Positions 1 to 7,962 of a stretch of DNA of 64,000 nt are shown piece after piece. The translations under genes were made by a program, and so were the position numbers. The stretch covers positions 26,139 through 90,138 of the forward strand of contig JAKFVU010000084.1 in NCBI GenBank assembly GCA_021732025.1, written 5' to 3'. The notes under the pieces were generated by a model. That model ran no database searches, had not been told where the DNA came from, and saw only the letters and a list, made by a program, of their open reading frames with translations. Source of the DNA: Candidatus Obscuribacterales bacterium. GTDB lineage: Bacteria > Cyanobacteriota > Vampirovibrionia > Obscuribacterales > Obscuribacteraceae. Each line of letters starts with the position of its first letter. Position 1 is the stretch's first letter.

Positions 1-1
1 C

Positions 2-721
2 ATGGCCACAATCACTACTCGTTTGCTGACTACACGCAGAGAAAAAATTATCGCCACAGCACTACTCGGAGTGGCAATTCCTTGCTCTGCTCAATTAGGT
101 GTAGTCTCTGGAACATTAGCAAGAGCTGGTGGTGGAGCCGCCTGGGCAGTCTACCTTTTTGTCGTCATAGGCATACTTGCCATCACTGGTGTGCTACTCA
201 ACATGGTGCTGCCAGGAAAATCACAAGGTCTTATGATTGACCTTCCGCCAATGCGTCTGCCACGCCTAGACAATGTACTGCGCAAAACATGGAAGAAATC
301 CTGGAATTTTCTAGTTGACGCCACACCAATGTTTTTCCTCGCTGGCTTTGTCGTCACCTTAGCCCAAATGATCGGTTTACTCGATTTGATTATCAAGGTG
401 TTGCAACCGATAGTCGTCAACTGGCTAAATCTACCTAACGACCCTCGCATACCGACAACCTTCATTCTCGGCATCGTGCGGCGCGATTTTGCCTCGTTTG
501 GCCTCGCCGATGTGGCACTGACGCCGGTTCAAGCCGTCACTGCCATGATTGTGATTACTCTCTTTGTGCCTTGTATCGCCACAGTGGGCGTTATGATCAA
601 AGAGCGTGGCATGAAAATCGCTCTCTCAATCTGGTTTGGCTCATGGGCTGCCGCCTTTGCCATTGGTGGAGTTTTGGCCCGCATCTTGCCCTATGTCTTC
701 AACCCCTTGGGCATTAAGTAA
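2..721 (+). CDS. feoB: Ferrous iron transport protein B, C-terminal part (5' end outside window)
   Basis: This is the membrane half of a FeoB-type Fe(II) transporter of the inner membrane. The reading frame opens at the window edge with a methionine that is probably internal: the first recognisable block, with IPCSAQL near residues 26-32, is the Gate-domain signature that normally lies in the middle of FeoB, after the G domain. Several hydrophobic helices follow, and the segment GIVRRDFASFGL (about 158-169) matches the second Gate repeat. The N-terminal GTPase domain is not in the window. A weak hairpin (AGGCC/GGCCT, 727-743) follows the stop. Confidence in the family is high; the true start cannot be seen. 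Confidence 0.85.
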   Translation: MATITTRLLTTRREKIIATALLGVAIPCSAQLGVVSGTLARAGGGAAWAVYLFVVIGILAITGVLLNMVLPGKSQGLMIDLPPMRLPRLDNVLRKTWKKSWNFLVDATPMFFLAGFVVTLAQMIGLLDLIIKVLQPIVVNWLNLPNDPRIPTTFILGIVRRDFASFGLADVALTPVQAVTAMIVITLFVPCIATVGVMIKERGMKIALSIWFGSWAAAFAIGGVLARILPYVFNPLGIK

Positions 722-832
722 GAAATAGGCCGCCAATTGGCCTTTAGAAGAGATTGGTTACAAAATATTTGTGCCGCCGATAGCTGATGAGCCTATGGCG
801 GCGGACATGTTAGTATAAAAACTGCACGATAT

Positions 833-909
833 GGCAGGTGTCGCCAAGTGGTTAAGGCTCCGGTTTGTGGTATCGGCATTCGCGGGTTCAACTCCCGTCA
901 TCTGCCCCA
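833..909 (+). tRNA. tRNA-His (anticodon GTG)
   Basis: A complete cloverleaf can be folded by hand. The acceptor stem is 834-840 with 899-905, the D stem GCC/GGC (843-845, 856-858), the anticodon stem 860-864 with 872-876, and the seven-base loop 865-871 carries GTG at 867-869. The T arm is 882-886 with 894-898 around TTCAACT. CCA is encoded at 907-909. The base before the stem is G833 and the discriminator is C906, which is the G-1:C73 pair specific to histidine tRNAs and confirms the identity. Confidence 0.95.
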
Positions 910-914
910 TATTA

Positions 915-963
915 AGTGCCAAAAAGCTCCAACCCGGTAAATGGGTTGGAGCTTTTTGGCACT
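915..963. terminator. Bidirectional intrinsic terminator after tRNA-His
   Basis: A perfect 21-bp inverted repeat (915-935 with 943-963) around a 7-base loop. Its core is GCTCCAACCC/GGGTTGGAGC flanked by AAAAA on the left and TTTTT on the right (921-957), so it reads as a rho-independent terminator on both strands. It ends the tRNA transcript only a few bases after CCA and could also stop readthrough from the minus-strand gene at 1053-1775. Confidence 0.9.
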
Positions 964-1052
964 CAGGAATTTTAATTGTCAATGACCATGCTATTTGCAA
1001 AATACTTGAGTACTCAACAATATCTTTTCTAAAGAGAGTTACCTTGCAGCTT

Positions 1053-1775
1053 TTATTGCGGAATTAGCTCAGGGTGATTGGAGCGGTGAAGAAATTCTAC
1101 AAACGATTCTTTGTAATTGAATTTATCATCGCTATCTAATGGAGCAAAGGCTCTAATTCTGCGCTCGACATAAGAAGCAGGATTGATCAAGACATTGCGC
1201 ACTGTGCCATCGGGCTTGAAATAAATCGACTTTTCAATCTGAGCAAAAATAGAGCCATCAGGACCCGGCGCAAAACTGTGAAACTGAATTGTTCGATAAC
1301 TATCTTCAATTACGTGATCTTTCTTTCTCTCGCACACCATCAAAAAGTAGTAGGCCATAGCAACATGTGTGGCACTGGCGCTGAGAGGAACTTCGTCCTC
1401 TAAAATCGTATGCACCACAGTTTTATCTTGGTCAATGTCATACATGATTGGCTCGCGTTTTGCTTCCCAAATGCGCCCTTTCGCATCAAGCTGGCGCCCA
1501 CGCTCACGCTGGCGAACGCTTTTCTCAATGCGACCATTAGGTGCAACTGTCTCTGTTCTAATTGTGGCCCCGGCAAACCAATCAGGTATGCGATACCAGC
1601 CGCTAATAGACTGCTGAGGCAAATTGCGATCATCAAAAGTAGCGCCCGCTTGCAAGGTCATGGGCACAACTTTCTGATTACCCGGAGCCAACGGATCGTC
1701 AGCCACAGCCATCGGGGGCGATGTAGCAATTGATAAAAGCAGCAAAGGTGACAAAAGTATCAAACTAAATCGCAT
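1053..1775 (-). CDS. Exported protein of the GWYRIP family, copy 1
   Basis: Function unknown. A signal peptide covers about residues 1-25. The mature part holds blocks shared with three other proteins in this window: LQAGATF, then NLPxQ, then GWYRIPDWFAG (about 60-70), a basic RQRERGRQ segment followed by DAKGRIWEAKREP, and a C-terminal block with FNYKESF and the ending LIPQ. No catalytic motif is recognised. It is transcribed away from the plus-strand gene at 1869 and converges on the tRNA-His terminator. Repeated copies near each other suggest lineage-specific expansion of an envelope or periplasmic protein. The gene call is secure; the role is not inferred. Confidence 0.85.
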   Translation of the reverse strand: MRFSLILLSPLLLLSIATSPPMAVADDPLAPGNQKVVPMTLQAGATFDDRNLPQQSISGWYRIPDWFAGATIRTETVAPNGRIEKSVRQRERGRQLDAKGRIWEAKREPIMYDIDQDKTVVHTILEDEVPLSASATHVAMAYYFLMVCERKKDHVIEDSYRTIQFHSFAPGPDGSIFAQIEKSIYFKPDGTVRNVLINPASYVERRIRAFAPLDSDDKFNYKESFVEFLHRSNHPELIPQ

Positions 1776-1868
1776 GTGCTGAAAGTATCACACCTTTAAT
1801 AGAGAGGGAAATGGAGGGAAACTATCAGTCGAGTTAGGATTTAAACCAGCACGAACAAGGTAAGTTAT

Positions 1869-2960
1869 GTGCGGAAGTATAGCCAGCCAGAGAGTGAACC
1901 GTCGTTGAAAGTAAAACTAGCAAGGCCATTAATAACCGCAGCATTCTTTCTGGCTATATCCTATTGTGCCAGCCCAGCGGTTGCTCAAGGTGAAAAAACA
2001 GAAACTCTCATAAAAGACCGCTATCTTCTTTATCACCAAACCGTTCTACAAGCCAATAGCCTTGATGAGTTGATGCCATTTCGCCCCAGCAAGATTCAGG
2101 CCGATATGGAAAAGAAAAAGGCCGAAGCGCAAGCCAAAGAAGGCGATGTCGGTAAAAAAATGATGTCTGCAATGTTTTCGATGATCAAATCGATGGAACC
2201 ACGCAATGTCACAGTAACAGCCGTGGCGGTAAAGGGTGATACTGCCGAACTAACTGTCAGCGCCAGCGATGCTGGCGAATTTCCCGACGCCATGAGCAAA
2301 GGCTTTGGCAACATGGCGAGCACAGTAAGTGCCGGTTTAGGAGTAAAACCTGGGGCGATAAAACCAATGCGCAGCACCACCACTGGCAAAATTACTATGG
2401 TGAAGGAAGATGGTAATTGGATGGTTGGTGAAGAGAGCTGGTCGACCAATGTAACCAACCTCACTCCAGCTCAAGAAGCAAAGCAAAAGGCAGAAGCGGC
2501 ACAGAAAAAAAGTCACAGTTCTTGGTGCGCTCCAGCTGCATCTATGGCTTTTCCTCAAAAGCCAGCAGCAGGACGTATTCACGGTCAGGCATTCATCGTA
2601 GAAAATGCTGAAATTACCAATGACATTTTGACAATTCGACAAGGGCGTGACTTTTTCGCCGATAGAGAATTTATGATTTTTCTGTTCGGTCTTGACGGAA
2701 AACTAGAGGGCCAACAAATTATCGTCAAAGATGGTGCACCGGTTGGAAAAGCTAGTTGCCACGTGCACATGAAATGGCTCGCACCTGGTAAAAGTCTGCC
2801 GGAGACTTCTATGTTTATGCCAATGGACGGCTACGGCATTCGCATTGCTTTCGGCAAACGTGACCCTAAGACCGGCATGCTACCAGGCTATATTGTGCTG
2901 CGAATGCCCGACAAAGAGCAGAGCTTTGTTCAAGGCTACTTCTACGCCAAACAGAAGTGA
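1869..2960 (+). CDS. Exported protein of unknown function
   Basis: A 363-residue protein that opens with GTG; an in-frame TTG at 1905 would give a more usual signal peptide (MKVKLARPLIT...) and may be the true start. After a hydrophobic export segment ending near AVAQ, residues about 45-190 resemble a DUF4878/lumazine-binding-like fold pattern: a Lys-rich helix, then beta-rich text with VTAVAVKGDTAELTV and a closing KEDGNWMVGEESW. The second half (about 215-363) is a separate beta-rich domain containing HGQAFIVENAEIT and ending in GYFYAKQK. The two-domain reading is by eye. It converges on the 2979-3764 gene with only 18 bp between stops. Confidence 0.8.
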   Translation: MRKYSQPESEPSLKVKLARPLITAAFFLAISYCASPAVAQGEKTETLIKDRYLLYHQTVLQANSLDELMPFRPSKIQADMEKKKAEAQAKEGDVGKKMMSAMFSMIKSMEPRNVTVTAVAVKGDTAELTVSASDAGEFPDAMSKGFGNMASTVSAGLGVKPGAIKPMRSTTTGKITMVKEDGNWMVGEESWSTNVTNLTPAQEAKQKAEAAQKKSHSSWCAPAASMAFPQKPAAGRIHGQAFIVENAEITNDILTIRQGRDFFADREFMIFLFGLDGKLEGQQIIVKDGAPVGKASCHVHMKWLAPGKSLPETSMFMPMDGYGIRIAFGKRDPKTGMLPGYIVLRMPDKEQSFVQGYFYAKQK

Positions 2961-2978
2961 ACCAGTGAGTTAGCGCCT

Positions 2979-3764
2979 CTATTGGGGGTTTGGCGAATCT
3001 AGCTGGGGAACTGGAGAATTAGCTTGTGGAATTAGAGCGGCCTGATTGGTTGACTGTAAAAATCGAATAAATGAATCTCTGTAGTCAAATGTGTCGTCTC
3101 TATCGGTCGGCTCAAACTCAGCAATCTTCTGCTCAACATATGAAGCTCGCATTGGCAGTGTATTTTGAAAAACTCCGGCAGCATTAAAATAAACTGCTTG
3201 AGCGATATTGGCATTGATTGAACCATCAGGGTTGGGCGTGAATACATGTATCTGCTGTGTTTGAAAACTCTTGGTGATGCGATGGCTCTTGATGTTTTCA
3301 CAAATCATCAAAGCAAAGTAACGCATTATAACTTGATCGCGAGCCACTTTAAGAGGCAACTCTTCAGTCAAAACTGTATGCACTATAATATTCTTTTCTT
3401 CAATATCGTAGCGAATGGGCTCGCGTCTAGCTTCCCAAACATGGCCTTTGGCATCAATCTGCCGGCCGCGCTCGCGCCTGCGAATGTCCTTTATTGAACC
3501 ACCCATATCTGAATAGACTTTGGTGCGTTCAGTTAGCCCAGCGAACCAGTGCGGTATGCGATACCATCCATTGATATTTTGCTTAGGCAAATTATCAGCA
3601 TTGAAAGTCTCACCGGCCTGCAAGGCCGGCGGAATGACATGGGTTTGCTCTGTTCCAAGTTGAAATGTTGGTGACCCTTGTGAGTAGGCCGGTGCCAAAG
3701 AACAAAAAGACACGAGAGATGCAGTGGCCACAGAAATAATATTTGGGTGCAATTTATTAATCAT
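2979..3764 (-). CDS. Exported protein of the GWYRIP family, copy 2
   Basis: Function unknown. It has a signal peptide (about 1-28) and the same order of blocks as copy 1: LQAGETF, NLPKQ, GWYRIPHWFAG, then RRRERGRQIDAKG, WEARREPIRYD, and a C-terminal FDYRDSFIRFLQ followed by LIPQ. A Pro/Asn-rich tail of about 12 residues follows. Its start overlaps the stop of the upstream 104-residue gene by 4 bp, so the two are translationally coupled and it is the last gene of a probable five-gene operon running from 7705 down to 2979. Confidence 0.85.
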   Translation of the reverse strand: MINKLHPNIISVATASLVSFCSLAPAYSQGSPTFQLGTEQTHVIPPALQAGETFNADNLPKQNINGWYRIPHWFAGLTERTKVYSDMGGSIKDIRRRERGRQIDAKGHVWEARREPIRYDIEEKNIIVHTVLTEELPLKVARDQVIMRYFALMICENIKSHRITKSFQTQQIHVFTPNPDGSINANIAQAVYFNAAGVFQNTLPMRASYVEQKIAEFEPTDRDDTFDYRDSFIRFLQSTNQAALIPQANSPVPQLDSPNPQ

Positions 3765-4075
3765 CGTCCAACATCATCATCGTCTAGCACTTTATTCTCT
3801 CGAACCCGGCTCGCCATCCACAAATCAAATTCGCGCCGTTCGTTTTCTGAAATATCGCTATCGGTAATTCTCACCTTTAACCAGTCGTAGCATTCTTTCA
3901 GTTCTTCAAGCCGCCTCTTTCTCTTGGTAGTATCAGAGTCGGTGCCCTTATTCTTGCTGTTTTTGCGCCCTACCAACCATTTTAAAAACTCAGCGCGCTC
4001 AGCCTTAGACAGGTTGGCAGCATTCATTCTTGCGGCCAACCAACTCTTAAACTGCGGATCGTCTGAATTACTCAC
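3761..4075 (-). CDS. Small charged protein with two 29-residue repeats
   Basis: Not a family I recognise. The 104 residues contain two gap-free 29-residue units, residues 9-37 and 62-90, with the shared pattern WL..R......[LI]S..ER.EF..W...R. A Lys/Arg-rich linker separates them and an acidic tail (LDDDDV) closes the protein. Each unit looks like a helix-turn-helix pair. No signal peptide or membrane segment is present, so it is probably cytoplasmic although its neighbours are exported. It is 8 bp from the upstream gene and overlaps the downstream gene by 4 bp. A DNA-binding or adaptor role is possible but not shown. Confidence 0.8.
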   Translation of the reverse strand: MSNSDDPQFKSWLAARMNAANLSKAERAEFLKWLVGRKNSKNKGTDSDTTKRKRRLEELKECYDWLKVRITDSDISENERREFDLWMASRVRENKVLDDDDVGR

Positions 4076-4083
4076 TGAAGCCT

Positions 4084-4683
4084 CTACTGAAACTCCATCG
4101 AATCAAGTGCCTTATCAATTACTTTGCGAAAATCGTCGAAGATCGGCTCTTCTGCAGTGTAGTTAAAGACGAAAGCTTTATCACCTTTAATGGCTAAATA
4201 TTGCTCAATTTTAGCCGTGCGCGGGGTATCTTCAAAAGCCAATGTATAAATCGTTTTCTTGGCCGGCACGCCGCCTAGTTTGCTATCACCTTCGCTGACA
4301 AAATTTACCGCCATATGCTGTGCGGGCAAAGCAGTCTTAATCTGGTCACTAGTGAGTTTGTAATATTCGGCCAGCGTGATAGGACTAGGTAACTTTTCGA
4401 CAACAACGCGATAGCTGGCTAGACCATCTAAAGTGATGAACTTACAAATGATCAGACTATCTTTCGGTTCAATTTTCTCCCAAGTTTTGGGGTAGTCGAT
4501 ACTGAAGCCATGCTGTGCGTTGCTGTAGCGCTCCATACCTTTGAGAGCAACTTCAACGTTTTCTTTCAGTTCGCTTTTGTTTGGAATCTCGCGGGCAATA
4601 GCCGGGTTAGCCGCTAGCAGCAAGAGTTGGAAGGCGCTGCCAAGTACTAGCAAAAGTGTCTTACGCGAAGTTCTAGAAAGCAT
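4084..4683 (-). CDS. Exported PsbP/DcrB-like domain protein
   Basis: A signal peptide (about 1-30) precedes a single domain that starts with the motif HGFSIDYPKTWEKIE (about residues 58-72). This pattern is typical of PsbP/DUF1795-type beta-sandwich proteins found in cyanobacteria and many other bacteria. The rest follows the usual order: a LAEYY... helix, GGVPAKKTIYTL, then QYLAIKGDKAFVFNYTA and a final amphipathic helix ending in SMEF. Members are exported or lipid-anchored and are mostly of unknown function; no photosystem role is implied. It is the middle gene of the minus-strand operon. Confidence 0.75.
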   Translation of the reverse strand: MLSRTSRKTLLLVLGSAFQLLLLAANPAIAREIPNKSELKENVEVALKGMERYSNAQHGFSIDYPKTWEKIEPKDSLIICKFITLDGLASYRVVVEKLPSPITLAEYYKLTSDQIKTALPAQHMAVNFVSEGDSKLGGVPAKKTIYTLAFEDTPRTAKIEQYLAIKGDKAFVFNYTAEEPIFDDFRKVIDKALDSMEFQ

Positions 4684-4725
4684 TTTCCTCTCACCTCAAA
4701 GCTGACGTGAGGATTCTAACATTTG

Positions 4726-6342
4726 TCAGTTGTATTGCGGCGACGAAATGACAAATTCCACAGCTAGGCCGCCATCGAAGTAGCTTTTGCGCTCACGGTC
4801 TCCATGCTTACTATCAATCACTTTGCCATACAAACTTCCAGTCGGGCGCAAGCAACCGTCCATTTCCATCAGCTGGCCACAATGCTTGCCACCATTGGCG
4901 ACACCAAGATTGTGTACTTGATCTCGAAATGCAATCGTCCACATGGCGTTATTTGCTTTTAGACTATTGAGACCCAAAGTATAAACTTGGCGGTCATGAA
5001 CAATCTGATTGGGCACATCAGAAACAAAATAGCCATCGACAATCACGGCACCATTTTTGTCAAAGCGGTAAACAAGCGACTGACCGTAAGCCATCGAACC
5101 AATAGAAGGCTGCATCCGATCGCCGATAACTGCCAACAATGAATCAATTTTGACTCTCCCGTGAGCAGTGCGTATCCAGTCGTAAAGCCCCTGTACAAAG
5201 ACATTTGAAAGAGTACGAGTTTGGCCGTTATCAAAATCGCGACTAAGCTGTGCTTGCGCGTCGAGTGGATAATCGCCACCATGGGCCCTGAACATTTCCA
5301 TATTGGTGCGGCTAGAGCGTGGGTCATTGATGTAGTCGGCCAAAGAAAGATAGCCGCTAGGATAGCCGTCTGGAAGGCCGACAATCATCACTCCGGCGGC
5401 TGCTCTATCTGTCAGCGAAAAGGGCGCAGCACAAGCGGAGCACAAGACATCGCCAAAGAAGCGATCTCTGCTTTCGGCAAATTCAAGCTCAGCTTTAGCG
5501 CGAACTATACTTGATGGCATCTCACATTTACCCTGATCAGCAACAAATTGATCTTTTGCCACTAAGCTTGGCTGAGCACCAACAGCGGCAAAGATAAACG
5601 ACTGACCGGCAATTGCAAGATCTTTGAAAGCTTTGTAGCAGCCGTTTTGTATTGAGGCAGCTGGTACTTCGGCAAGTTGTTCAGTCACAGTCAAGGCTGT
5701 ATTCGTCGTGCCTCCTTGAGAAAGATAACCCAACTCAAGGTCAAATTTCTTCAGCTCTACTGCCTCCATTGTGCGCGCTAAAGCAAGACTCTTAACGAAT
5801 GCCTGACGAGCAGCCGTCAGTGGTTTCACAGCCTTTCCATGCAAAGAAAGTGGTGCACTGGCATCTTCGCGCAGAGCAAGTTTCAAACCGTCCACCAGCC
5901 TTCTTCCAGCAGCCGCAGTATTGGCTGCATCTAAACGAGCTAAGCGCAGATACTCTTCGTTGTTAAGATGCTTAGCCACCAACATGCTGGTGCGGGCTGT
6001 AGACACAAGAGTATTTATTCCAATAACTGGAATTGGTTTGCCATCTGCTGCTATCGATGACGTAGCAGTAGGTGCGCCATCACTTAGACCGACCAGACCA
6101 TAGTTTGGATCTTCCACCACAACCTGTGAAAGTTCGCGCGCAGCCGCTAAAGATGCAGCTTCAATGGCACATTCAGCATGACGATGAGCGGTAAAAAATT
6201 TAACTACGCTGGCACACGAAGTGGCCACAAAAATCAAAAGAGCCATAGCAAAAACAAGCATAAGGCAAAGCATAGCCGCAGCGCGCTCACTTCTTTTTGG
6301 GCACGACCTCGAGGTACCCTTTGTCACTTTGCTATGGCTCAT
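4726..6342 (-). CDS. TadG-like exported protein (Flp/Tad pilus type N-terminus)
   Basis: The N-terminus has the TadE/TadG look: a short polar stretch with RSERAAAMLCLM, one hydrophobic helix (about 24-45), then an AIEAASLAAARELS segment. TadG proteins of Tad/Flp systems begin the same way and expose a long C-terminus outside the inner membrane. The remaining 480 residues are not recognisable. No other tad gene (ATPase, secretin, flp pilin) is nearby, so it may act with a locus elsewhere or have another role. It lies 35 bp downstream of the beta-helix gene and 42 bp upstream of the PsbP-like gene. Confidence 0.65.
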   Translation of the reverse strand: MSHSKVTKGTSRSCPKRSERAAAMLCLMLVFAMALLIFVATSCASVVKFFTAHRHAECAIEAASLAAARELSQVVVEDPNYGLVGLSDGAPTATSSIAADGKPIPVIGINTLVSTARTSMLVAKHLNNEEYLRLARLDAANTAAAGRRLVDGLKLALREDASAPLSLHGKAVKPLTAARQAFVKSLALARTMEAVELKKFDLELGYLSQGGTTNTALTVTEQLAEVPAASIQNGCYKAFKDLAIAGQSFIFAAVGAQPSLVAKDQFVADQGKCEMPSSIVRAKAELEFAESRDRFFGDVLCSACAAPFSLTDRAAAGVMIVGLPDGYPSGYLSLADYINDPRSSRTNMEMFRAHGGDYPLDAQAQLSRDFDNGQTRTLSNVFVQGLYDWIRTAHGRVKIDSLLAVIGDRMQPSIGSMAYGQSLVYRFDKNGAVIVDGYFVSDVPNQIVHDRQVYTLGLNSLKANNAMWTIAFRDQVHNLGVANGGKHCGQLMEMDGCLRPTGSLYGKVIDSKHGDRERKSYFDGGLAVEFVISSPQYN

Positions 6343-6376
6343 TCGATAGACACTCCAGAATCAGAACTGCAGCTAG

Positions 6377-7705
6377 CTAAGGTCCACCAATGGCAGTGGG
6401 TAGGCCACGAGTAGGGCCATAAGGCATACAGATGTTTGTAACAGCACCAATTGAGGTGCCTTTACCGACAGCCGGTGAGCCTGGTTTAACTGAAAAATCG
6501 AACAACGTATAGGCCTGGGGAATAAAAGCAGTCGGAGCAGCAGGGAAATAAATATTGCTTGTGACGAACAATGGATCGGCTAAGGTCGGTGCCAATGCAA
6601 CTGTATTACCAGAAACTGAATATTGCACGTTGCCACCAGCATTGACTTTCTGCGAGGCTGGAATGTCGACAAATCCGCCGAAGATAATCGAATTAGTTAC
6701 TTTGAGTTTACCGGAGGCATTTACACTGACCGCGTGCTGAGGCAATCCGTAGGGCAGTGGGCGAAATGGATCAAGAACCAATTTGTTCTGATATACGGTG
6801 CAGTTCGCAACCGTGGCACTGGCCGTGCTACCAGCAGCAGGAGCGACTTTTATATTGGCCAGGCGGGCGAAGAGAAAGAGACTATCAGTTAGCCGAACAT
6901 TGCCATTAGCAATATCTACTCCGTAGTCAACATAAGGACCGAAGACACACTTATGGGCAAAGATAGTCGAGGCTGGCCCTCCAACAGTCTTTGAGCCGAG
7001 AATTCCCGTACCACAATTCATAAAGAAGCCATAGCCGTTAGCACCGAAAGTACAGTTGTTAAATACAGTCGAATTAGCCACTCCGGCAACCGGTCTATCG
7101 AGGGCACTTACTCCACAATCTCTAAAATCGCAATTGATAAAGTGATTGTTGACTCCGCCAAATGTAGCACCGGCGATGCGGCCACCAAGATAAGGAGGGA
7201 AGCCAGATACTTTTGAAATTTCCACATTTCGCAACGAGTTGTTATTTGTCTGAATGTTGACACCTTCGGCACCAAACGATTCAATCTTGATGCCAGAGCG
7301 CCTCACTGCCACTAAGTGTATATTTGAGCCAACAAACTTGATTCCGGTGGCCAGTGGATAGCCTGGCATAGCTCCGTTGAAAACGACCTGGCCAGAATGA
7401 CCGGCGGCGTTGCTTTGCCTAATCACAATATTGCTAGCCGGTACAGTGAGCGAAGTCTTGTAGGTAATACCGCTGGTGCCACCATCAATAACTATATGGT
7501 CGCCACTAACAATTTTTGTCCAATCAATTTGGGAAGGATCTTTCCAAGCCTTTGCCCAATTCTGACCTGTAGTACCAGAGCCCGCGGGCGAAACAAAATA
7601 ATTACGAGCAGCCACATCTTGAATGGTGCTGAGATGCGCAGTTAGAGCGACGGACAATCCAAGCAACATGCGCGTAGCAAATTTTGGAATAGAAATACTT
7701 TTCAC
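6377..7705 (-). CDS. Exported right-handed parallel beta-helix protein
   Basis: A 442-residue protein that starts at GTG with a GGAG ribosome-binding site seven bases upstream. After a signal peptide (about 1-33) comes ARNYFVSPAGSGTTGQNWAKAWKD, split here for length: the pattern YFVSPAGSG plus W..A is the usual opening of bacterial pectate-lyase-like surface proteins. Repeated Asn-rich beta coils follow (NNNSLRNVEIS, NHFINCDF, NSTVFNNCTFG). No catalytic residues are obvious, so it may be a polysaccharide-binding or lytic surface protein. It is the first gene of the minus-strand operon and is divergent from the glycogen debranching gene across a 257-bp regulatory region. Confidence 0.75.
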   Translation of the reverse strand: MKSISIPKFATRMLLGLSVALTAHLSTIQDVAARNYFVSPAGSGTTGQNWAKAWKDPSQIDWTKIVSGDHIVIDGGTSGITYKTSLTVPASNIVIRQSNAAGHSGQVVFNGAMPGYPLATGIKFVGSNIHLVAVRRSGIKIESFGAEGVNIQTNNNSLRNVEISKVSGFPPYLGGRIAGATFGGVNNHFINCDFRDCGVSALDRPVAGVANSTVFNNCTFGANGYGFFMNCGTGILGSKTVGGPASTIFAHKCVFGPYVDYGVDIANGNVRLTDSLFLFARLANIKVAPAAGSTASATVANCTVYQNKLVLDPFRPLPYGLPQHAVSVNASGKLKVTNSIIFGGFVDIPASQKVNAGGNVQYSVSGNTVALAPTLADPLFVTSNIYFPAAPTAFIPQAYTLFDFSVKPGSPAVGKGTSIGAVTNICMPYGPTRGLPTAIGGP

Positions 7706-7781
7706 AATTTTTCTCCATAGCAGCGGCTGCCCAAAGAATCTCTGGGCACACTTGTTTGATGTCTCAACTCTAAAGGCGAAC

Positions 7782-7828
7782 CGTGAATAAGTCGTGAGCC
7801 CAACGTGAAAACGGCGTGAAGTTCGTGG
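7782..7828. promoter_or_regulatory. Direct repeats CGTGA with 11-bp period (likely response-regulator operator)
   Basis: CGTGA occurs at 7782, 7793, 7804 and 7815, exactly 11 bp apart, and a fifth near copy CGTGG begins at 7824. Direct repeats spaced one helical turn apart on the same face are characteristic of PhoB/OmpR-class response regulators. The array is 77 bp from the start of the minus-strand beta-helix gene and about 135 bp upstream of the plus-strand debranching gene, so it could control either or both. The repeat is seen directly; the class of regulator is inferred. Confidence 0.6.
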
Positions 7829-7962
7829 AGCCCAGAAAACAAAATTAGTAACGGCAAGAAAATTTTCGGACGCTACTTTCTCTATTCATATAGTGGAAAT
7901 ACGATTGACCCACCCCCTCTTGAGAACTATCGTAAAAGCAGTCAGAGCGAGGGAAGATTCAG

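Noticed and set aside
758..1000. Open frames on both strands around 758-1067
   Set aside because: The region is occupied by tRNA-His and its terminator.
1058..1090. Text resembling the 5' half of a tRNA (GCGGAATTAGCTCAG followed by a D-loop-like stretch)
   Set aside because: No anticodon arm, T arm or matching acceptor 3' side follows, and the bases are the conserved 3' end of the minus-strand GWYRIP gene.
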